Positions 59,604 to 64,000 of a DNA stretch of 64,000 nucleotides are shown in pieces; position 1 is the stretch's first letter, and each line of letters begins with the position of its first letter. The DNA lies in the NCBI RefSeq assembly GCF_003201105.1, contig NZ_QICJ01000001.1, positions 610,705 through 674,704 on the forward strand, given 5' to 3'. Below the pieces are notes generated by a model that searched no databases, had not been told where the DNA came from, and saw only the letters and a list, made by a program, of their open reading frames with translations. The DNA comes from Dyella sp. AtDHG13 (GTDB taxonomy: Bacteria > Pseudomonadota > Gammaproteobacteria > Xanthomonadales > Rhodanobacteraceae). Position numbers and translations under genes: made by a program.

Positions 59604-59945
59604 TCAAACCTCACTCTCCACCAGCGACCGCCGCTTCATCTCGCGCATATGCACGACCAGGTTGTACACCGAGACAAAGGACGGGAAGAAATTCGACAGG
59701 ATGCCCACCGAGTCGTTCTTGCCGAAGATGAAGTAGGACAGCAGCAGCGCGCTGCCGATCACCGACAGCCACCAGAACGACAAGGGCATCACCACGCGCT
59801 TGAGCTTGCGCGTGTAGTACAGCTGCACGAACCAGCGGCTGGTGAACATCACCGAGCCGAGGAAGCCCACCATCTTCCAGGGCGTCAACTCGAACCGGTG
59901 CAGGGACCCGAGGATGTGGTCGAGCTGGTGGGTCAGAAAGTCCAT
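59604..59945 (-). CDS. membrane protein with lipid A biosynthesis N-terminal (LAB_N) domain
   Basis: 113 residues from ATG 59945 (MDFLTHQ); an ATG at 59978 would add 11 residues and has a better-placed AAGGTG. The sequence LTPWKMVGFLGSVMFTSRWFVQLYYTRKLKRVVMPLSFWWLSVIGSALLL is the LAB_N (PF07578) signature, with about three membrane helices. FGKNDSVGILSNFFPSFVSVYNL closes it. The domain occurs alone or fused to LpxB and is linked to lipid A or lipid-linked sugar modification by context in other genomes; its function is unproven. The gene is isolated here. Confidence 0.8.
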   Translation of the reverse strand: MDFLTHQLDHILGSLHRFELTPWKMVGFLGSVMFTSRWFVQLYYTRKLKRVVMPLSFWWLSVIGSALLLSYFIFGKNDSVGILSNFFPSFVSVYNLVVHMREMKRRSLVESEV

Positions 59946-60036
59946 GGACGGAGGGCCGATAGCTGAAAAGCCGAGCATTGTACCGGTTCACCTTTCAATC
60001 AACTGCCATCCCTGGGACTTTTTTTGGCCCGGAGGC

Positions 60037-60066
60037 TTGACCCACCCCCCCCACACCCCGTATATT
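60037..60066 (+). promoter_or_regulatory. promoter of tRNA-Val
   Basis: TTGACC and TATATT are separated by 18 bases and end 12 bases before the mature tRNA 5' end. A GC-rich discriminator (GCGCGCTCG) follows, typical of stringently controlled stable-RNA promoters. Confidence 0.75.
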
Positions 60067-60078
60067 TGCGCGCTCGGC

Positions 60079-60153
60079 GGGCGATTAGCTCAGCGGTAGA
60101 GCACTGCCTTCACACGGCAGGTGTCGCAAGTTCGATCCTTGCATCGCCCACCA
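60079..60153 (+). tRNA. tRNA-Val (anticodon CAC)
   Basis: 75 bases including encoded CCA. The acceptor stem GGGCGAT pairs with ATCGCCC; D arm TAGCTCAGCGGTAGAGCA; anticodon stem CTGCC / GGCAG with loop TTCACAC, so the anticodon is CAC (reads GUG). The T arm carries GTTCGATCC. All stems are intact. It stands at the left edge of the lower-GC segment and could be an integration site, but no copy of its 3' end is seen further right within the window. Confidence 0.97.
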
Positions 60154-60169
60154 TAAGAATTAACGACTT

Positions 60170-60197
60170 AGGCCACCTACCAAGGTGGCCTATTTCT
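60170..60197 (+). terminator. terminator of the tRNA-Val transcript
   Basis: AGGCCACCT and AGGTGGCCT form a perfect 9-base stem around ACCA, followed by ATTTCTTT, 17 bases after the tRNA CCA end. Confidence 0.88.
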
Positions 60198-60312
60198 TTG
60201 TACGGATATCGGTACGGAAATTCATCCCGAAACGGTCTCCCCTCGATGGGTGCCGTGTTCCGTCGCCCCTCCCCTATCGGTAGAGTTTCCCTGACCATCC
60301 AGGGGAACCACC

Positions 60313-60885
60313 ATGCAGCCCAATCTCCTTGCTGTCGTCGCCGCAGATGTGGGTGCTGTACCCACCGTCTCTGATAGCCGATTCGCTTGGTGGTCATCCG
60401 AAGATGCATGCGGTGTGCAGCCATCAACGCTTGCCGACCATGTGGCCCAACTTCTGGCAAATGGCCGCCCCGTTGCGCTAGGCTCTGTGTGCCCCCTGTT
60501 TGTACCACTTCGTAAAAACGAACACGCCTTAACCAACGCACGCCCAGAGAATGTCCGCCAGGACGATGGGCTGCGCCTAGGAGTGGCAGCGGCGGTGCAG
60601 GCTCGTTCACCGTGGGACCGGCGCAAGTTCCCTGAGTGCTACATCGCGTTCGGCAGAGCACGCCCGCTAACACCCCTGCCTTTCTCGATTGGCAAGCCTT
60701 CCGCGATCACGGGCGGGGCCTGTTCTTATGAGAAGCGTTCGTCACGGGGCCCAATAAAGTCGGCTCCCATACGCTCAATAGCGACGCCATTGCCTAAGCT
60801 GCACCCGTGGCTAGGCTGCGAGGATGACTTCCAAAGCCCACCGGGAAAGCCGACCAAAGAACACACGAGGGAAAGCATGGAATGA
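60313..60885 (+). pseudogene. decayed gene of unknown function (frameshift and several stops)
   Basis: The first frame from ATG 60313 gives a protein-like start up to about 60540 (AADVGAVPTVSDSRFAWWSS, LANGRPVALG, CPLFVPLR). After that its translation is basic and irregular. The protein-like signal continues in another frame (codons at positions divisible by 3): TPAFLDWQAFRDHGRGLFL, then EAFVTGPNKVGSHTLNSDAIA, interrupted by TGA at 60633, TGA at 60729, TAA at 60795 and a later TGA. FLDW and LFLxEAFVT recall an uncharacterised family I know only by pattern. At least one frameshift plus nonsense changes are needed. The unshifted 190-codon frame ends in ATGA overlapping the next gene. Confidence 0.65.
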
Positions 60886-61421
60886 CCGAGCCACTCATGG
60901 ATAATGCAAAGAAATGCTTGGACATGCTGCACAAGCTACTCGGCGTGTGGTTCGTTCTTATCGTGGCCAGCGCCTATCTGCCACCATCGGCACGGATCAA
61001 GCTCCCGTTTACAGATATCACCGCCCCTGGTGATTCAGTTCGATGGGCATGCTTGTTCGCCATCTTCTTCATTGGCCTTATCGCTCACGCCATCGTTAGC
61101 ATGCTCGTTCGCCTCTGCATCACCATTGAAAAAACCGAAGAAATTGAAGCCGCTTTCACATATCCGTCGGTAGCCACGCTCGGCTCACCACCAGCGCGAG
61201 CGATGTTCGGAATTGGCCTAGCATTTGTACAACACATGGTTGCTGCAACAGTGCTGCCTCAATGGAAGTTTTGGGGTGGTGACATATGGCTAGGTGTCGC
61301 TTTCGCATTCTCTACACCAATGATCTTTTTTGGCTCGAAGCTCGCCAGTTGGCAGCACACCGTCATAAAAGGTATCGAAGAAAAGGCCTCGAAGGAAAAC
61401 CCATTACCTGATAGCGCGTGA
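60882..61421 (+). CDS. four-helix membrane protein of unknown function, partner of the downstream peptidase-like gene
   Basis: 179 residues. Four hydrophobic segments are visible: about 17-33 (KLLGVWFVLIVASAYL), 55-76 (WACLFAIFFIGLIAHAIVSMLV), 107-125 (AMFGIGLAFVQHMVAATVL) and 134-152 (IWLGVAFAFSTPMIFFG). The C-terminal tail is charged (EEKASKENPLP). No named family is recognised. The gene lies 7 bases before the caspase/CHAT-like gene, indicating an operon. GC content is well below the window average and codon use is mixed (TTT, AAA, GAA frequent), suggesting horizontal transfer. A pore-forming or membrane effector is one possibility; none is demonstrated. Confidence 0.7.
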   Translation: MTEPLMDNAKKCLDMLHKLLGVWFVLIVASAYLPPSARIKLPFTDITAPGDSVRWACLFAIFFIGLIAHAIVSMLVRLCITIEKTEEIEAAFTYPSVATLGSPPARAMFGIGLAFVQHMVAATVLPQWKFWGGDIWLGVAFAFSTPMIFFGSKLASWQHTVIKGIEEKASKENPLPDSA

Positions 61422-61428
61422 GGCACCT

Positions 61429-62352
61429 ATGGGTGAAGCAAGGAGACAACGCGAACGCGGACAACAAGGAACAACGGTCGGCGCACACCATGTCGTTATC
61501 ATCGAATGGTTGTCGGTAGAAGAACGCCAAACCGGCTCGGAATTGGCAAACCGTATCCGTCCGTGGAACAAGTGCCCAGTCGTCCTTTACACCTGTAAAT
61601 CCGCAGCTGACGTGATTGCAGCACTTAATGACGCGCTAGAAGATCTAAAAACGACGGGGCATGTACCCATAGTCCACTTCGAAGCGCACGGGCTCGCACC
61701 CGACGTCCATGATAACGATGGAATCGCAGGCCCTAATGGTAATGGTGGAACTGAGTGCCTGTATTGGAAGCGCCTCGCGCCTCTGCTAGGAGAAATCAAC
61801 CTGCACTCCCGCTTTCGCATGTTGCTCCTAGGGGCCGCTTGCCACGGAATTAACGCGCTGGACGCCATCGAAATCACGTCTCGTCCCGCGCCGTTTACGG
61901 CGCTCATTGGCTTTAATGGCATCGTGCATCCTAGGCGTCTACTCGAAGCCATGGTGGCCCTGTACGGGGAATTGCTCGACGGTGGACACAAGATCTTGCC
62001 CAAGGCCATTGAAGTCGCAAATCGCGAGTTAAGTACTTCCCTTGGAGAAGAACTAACGCTCACTACTTGCCGCCATTTCTTCCTCGCTGCCGTAGCAACC
62101 TATGTCCAAAAGGAAATGCAGCCGGGCTACCGGGCCCAAGAGAATGAGCGTCTTCGCTTGAAGTTGATTTCGGAGCGAAAGATATTCACTACGGCAAAAG
62201 TTGATCAAATGTTTCGCACTGTTTTGCGCAACCGATTAACCGAGATAGTTGCAACCTTTTTTGCCTATGAAGCGTTACCATCCAATCGGCGGCGTTTCCC
62301 CATTAACATTGGCCGCATCATTCGCGAGCAAGAACAACTACATAACTCGTAA
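61429..62352 (+). CDS. putative caspase/CHAT-like cysteine peptidase
   Basis: 307 residues, with GAGG 5 bases before the ATG. The N-terminal half has the pattern of clan CD peptidases. A hydrophobic strand IVHFEAHG ends in a His-Gly pair (His87), and 51 residues later MLLLGAACHG carries a candidate catalytic Cys138. That spacing is close to caspases and CHAT proteins. The C-terminal half (about 190-307) is helical and basic, without a recognised domain. No signal or membrane segment is seen, so the protein is cytoplasmic. It is paired with the membrane protein upstream. The peptidase call is from motif order only; the low GC suggests acquisition. Confidence 0.6.
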   Translation: MGEARRQRERGQQGTTVGAHHVVIIEWLSVEERQTGSELANRIRPWNKCPVVLYTCKSAADVIAALNDALEDLKTTGHVPIVHFEAHGLAPDVHDNDGIAGPNGNGGTECLYWKRLAPLLGEINLHSRFRMLLLGAACHGINALDAIEITSRPAPFTALIGFNGIVHPRRLLEAMVALYGELLDGGHKILPKAIEVANRELSTSLGEELTLTTCRHFFLAAVATYVQKEMQPGYRAQENERLRLKLISERKIFTTAKVDQMFRTVLRNRLTEIVATFFAYEALPSNRRRFPINIGRIIREQEQLHNS

Positions 62353-62596
62353 GCCGACCGCCCTACTTAAATCGCGCCAGCATTGGCTACGTCCTCCGGC
62401 AGCGGCTTGTAGCCGCCATTACGCCATCACCACGTTGCCAGCCCACCAGCGTGGCCACCTTGCGCCACACTTGTTCTGGAGGCGGCCAGCCGCGCCCGTG
62501 GATGCACTGACCACAACCATGCTCGCATTTGCGGCGCAAGTATGCGCGAGTCGCCCGATGGTTCCGCCTCGGCAAGCCTGTCAGCCGCCGCATACA
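62353..62596. other. gap with a possible small Cys-rich frame on the minus strand
   Basis: A 68-codon minus-strand frame (62387-62593) contains AYLRRKCEHGCGQCIHGRGW, a compact Cys/His cluster that looks protein-like, followed by WPPPEQVWRKVATLVG. It has no clear ribosome site, and its start lies next to the stop of the gene at 62597. It may be a gene fragment or a chance frame. Otherwise nothing is seen in this stretch. Confidence 0.25.
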
Positions 62597-63079
62597 CTAC
62601 TTCACCCTCGTGAAGTAGTGCGTACGCATCGCCGGCAGGCCGTTGTCGCCGGTAAAGGCCGACATCTCGACCATGGATTTGCCGTCCTTTGCCACGGTAA
62701 AGATGCGCGTGGAAGCCGGGCCGCCGTTCCTGCCGAGCGCCATGACCAGCACGTTGGGCGCGGGCATGCTCATGGCGGCGCTGTCGGCCTCGATGTTGTC
62801 CTTGACGGGTACCGGGGTGCCGTCGAGCGGATTGGTTCCCACGCTATGCGTCTTGGCGCCGCCCGCGTCCACGATGTCGACCTGCGTGGTGAGCTTGCCG
62901 GGGCCGGCGTCGCTGAAAGTGAGGGTGACGCTCTTGGGCCGCGCCTGTGGCGGCATGGGCAGGCGCGAAACGTCGACAGCCCATTGCCCCCACAAGGGCG
63001 ATGGCGTCGCCGCCTCCGCGCGCGCCGATGAAGCCTGCACGGAAGCCGCGAACAACAGCATGGCCATAAGCGCTTTCAT
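62597..63079 (-). CDS. small secreted protein of unknown function
   Basis: The start is ATG 63079 (MKALMAM), with a strong AGGAGG 4 bases upstream. The 160-residue precursor has a signal peptide (LLFAASVQASSARA). The mature part, about 135 residues, contains WGQWAVDVSRLPMPPQARPKS, TLTFSDAGPGK and TRIFTVAKDGKSMVEM. The pattern recalls small periplasmic lipocalin-like or LolA-like beta proteins often annotated as hypothetical; I do not assign a function. High GC is back to the window norm, so it is outside the transferred segment. It lies 74 bases after the RidA-family gene on the same strand. Confidence 0.72.
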   Translation of the reverse strand: MKALMAMLLFAASVQASSARAEAATPSPLWGQWAVDVSRLPMPPQARPKSVTLTFSDAGPGKLTTQVDIVDAGGAKTHSVGTNPLDGTPVPVKDNIEADSAAMSMPAPNVLVMALGRNGGPASTRIFTVAKDGKSMVEMSAFTGDNGLPAMRTHYFTRVK

Positions 63080-63153
63080 GGAACCTCCTTTGTTGCCAGG
63101 GATGCATCGGCACCGCCACGGATCATCGACCCGCATGCGGCCAACACCACGCA

Positions 63154-63639
63154 CTACGGAAACAGCGAAAGCTCGCCTTCGATCTCCACCGGGATATTGA
63201 ACGGCAACGCCGCCACGCCGACGGCACTGCGCGTATGCCCGCCCCGCTCCGGCCCGTACAGCGCGATGATCAGGTCGGAGAAACCGTTGATCACCTTTGG
63301 CTGCTCGATGAACCCGGGCGCGGAGTTGACCATGCCGAAGACGCGATGCCAGCGCCGCACCCGGTTCAAGTCACCAATGCTGCGCTGAAGGCTCGCCAGC
63401 ACGGACAGCGCCACCAGGCGCGCGGACGCGTAACCCTCGGCCACCGAAAGCTCGGCGCCCAGCTTGCCGAATGGCGGCGCCATCTGGCCATCCGCGCCCT
63501 GCGGCCCGTGCCCGGAGAAGAACACGCGCGTACCGTCCACCTGCACCAGATCGAACGGCAGGCGCAGCCCGGCCGGCACCGTGAACGGCGGCGGCAGCGT
63601 CAAACCCATCTCGGCAAGGCGTGCGTCGATCTCGCTCAC
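63154..63639 (-). CDS. RidA (YjgF/YER057c) family protein
   Basis: 161 residues from a GTG start at 63639, with GGAG 5 bases before it. The sequence VFFSGHGPQGADGQ, LVALSVLASLQRSIGDLNRV and the C-terminal HTRSAVGVAALPFNIPVEIEGELSL fit the longer RidA subfamily (about 155 residues). The Arg of HTRSAVG corresponds to the imine-binding Arg of RidA, while FGMVNSAPGFIEQPKVINGFSDLI is a typical central stretch. RidA deaminates reactive enamine/imine intermediates; longer relatives have other or unknown activities. Probably cytoplasmic and possibly cotranscribed with the secreted-protein gene. Confidence 0.85.
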   Translation of the reverse strand: MSEIDARLAEMGLTLPPPFTVPAGLRLPFDLVQVDGTRVFFSGHGPQGADGQMAPPFGKLGAELSVAEGYASARLVALSVLASLQRSIGDLNRVRRWHRVFGMVNSAPGFIEQPKVINGFSDLIIALYGPERGGHTRSAVGVAALPFNIPVEIEGELSLFP

Positions 63640-63797
63640 AGGCGCTCCGTGGTGCGGAAGGCTGGTTGAAGTGGGGTAACAGGTGTCCCGCCGAAGCCCA
63701 TCGTTTCAGATGGCCTCTTTCGCGTCAAAGAGGCTGGACCAATGCCCTGGCCCCGCCCATGAAACGCTGCGTTTTCGCGGCGACCAACGTGTCCTTC

Positions 63798-64000
63798 TGA
63801 CCTGCCCCCAGGTTTCCGTGCCAATCTGATCTAAGTAGAGTCCGTCATAACGACGAGGACGGACATGAAGAAGCGTTTTACCGACGAACAGATCATCGGC
63901 TTCCTGAAACAGGCGGCAGCCGGCGCACCGATCAAGGAGCTGTGCCGCAAGCACGGTTTCAGTGATGCCTCCTTCTACCTGTGGCGCAAACGATTTGGCG
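63798..64000 (+). mobile_element. left end of an IS3-family (IS407-like) element, partial
   Basis: The terminal repeat appears to begin TGACCTGCCCCCAGGTTTCC at 63798, the form I recognise for IS407-group elements, 67 bases before the transposase orfA ATG. The element runs off the window. No flanking target duplication can be checked. Confidence 0.8.
63865..64000 (+). CDS. IS3-family transposase OrfA, N-terminal part
   Basis: The 45 residues visible (MKKRFTDEQIIGFLKQAAAG, then IKELCRKHGFSDASFYLWRKRFG) form the helix-turn-helix of IS3/IS911 OrfA in the IS407 group. GAGGAC precedes the ATG. OrfB, made by a -1 frameshift or as a separate frame, would lie beyond the window. The gene is partial. 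Confidence 0.92.
   Translation, partial: MKKRFTDEQIIGFLKQAAAGAPIKELCRKHGFSDASFYLWRKRFG

Noticed and set aside
63636..63954. Small minus-strand frames just before the IS3 element
   Set aside because: They cross the RidA upstream region and the IS terminus and give no protein-like sequence.
60154..64000. Duplicated tRNA-Val 3' end as an attachment site
   Set aside because: No second copy of the T-arm/acceptor sequence was found to the right within the window, and no integrase is present.

Overview
This is a high-GC chromosomal window from a gammaproteobacterium. Gene content suggests Xanthomonadales, most likely Rhodanobacteraceae (Dyella, Luteibacter or Rhodanobacter type): a chemotaxis operon with a multi-domain CheW, a GDH-180 type NAD-glutamate dehydrogenase, a methionine synthase split into two genes, RND pumps of the MdtABC and AcrAB types, and many dispersed palindromic repeats. 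The genus is inference; no rRNA or marker gene is present.

Layout. 1-4110 (minus): chemotaxis operon mcp-cheR-cheD-cheW, preceded by a FliA-like promoter. 4477-9175 (minus): three exported hydrolases (esterase lipoprotein, alpha/beta hydrolase, beta-lactamase-fold serine hydrolase). 9313-14245: PAP2 phosphatase, Ivy-type lysozyme inhibitor, fused alpha/beta E1 2-oxoacid dehydrogenase, nucleotidyltransferase-like protein and GNAT acetyltransferase. 14444-15613: glutaryl-CoA dehydrogenase. 15770-25997 (all minus): a putative hydroxyacid, sugar-acid or alcohol catabolic locus of porin, LysR regulator, AldA-like dehydrogenase, MFS transporter, enolase-superfamily enzyme and two GMC oxidoreductases.

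26159-26433 is a 275-bp MITE-like element with terminal inverted repeats and two internal hairpins. 26520-36796 (plus): DMT transporter, then a complete four-gene MdtABC-OMF efflux operon with overlapping genes. 36849-37372 is repeat-rich and non-coding. 37512-41337: aldo/keto reductase, cytosolic 5'-nucleotidase, NAD kinase and a small secreted protein. 41439-46370: NAD-glutamate dehydrogenase. 47219-51693: second RND pump (adaptor plus transporter, no outer-membrane partner). 51788-54252: diguanylate cyclase and acyl-CoA dehydrogenase. 54477-59311: ArsR-methyltransferase fusion regulator followed by split metH.

From about 60200 the character changes. Downstream of tRNA-Val(CAC) lies a lower-GC segment with a decayed gene, a four-TM membrane protein and a caspase/CHAT-like putative peptidase arranged as an operon (60882-62352). 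This is the best candidate for an undescribed, possibly defence-related system. The window ends with a secreted protein, a RidA-family protein and the left end of an IS3-family element.

At least five repeat families are dispersed between genes. One copy separates the two metH halves and appears to supply the ribosome binding site of the second half.
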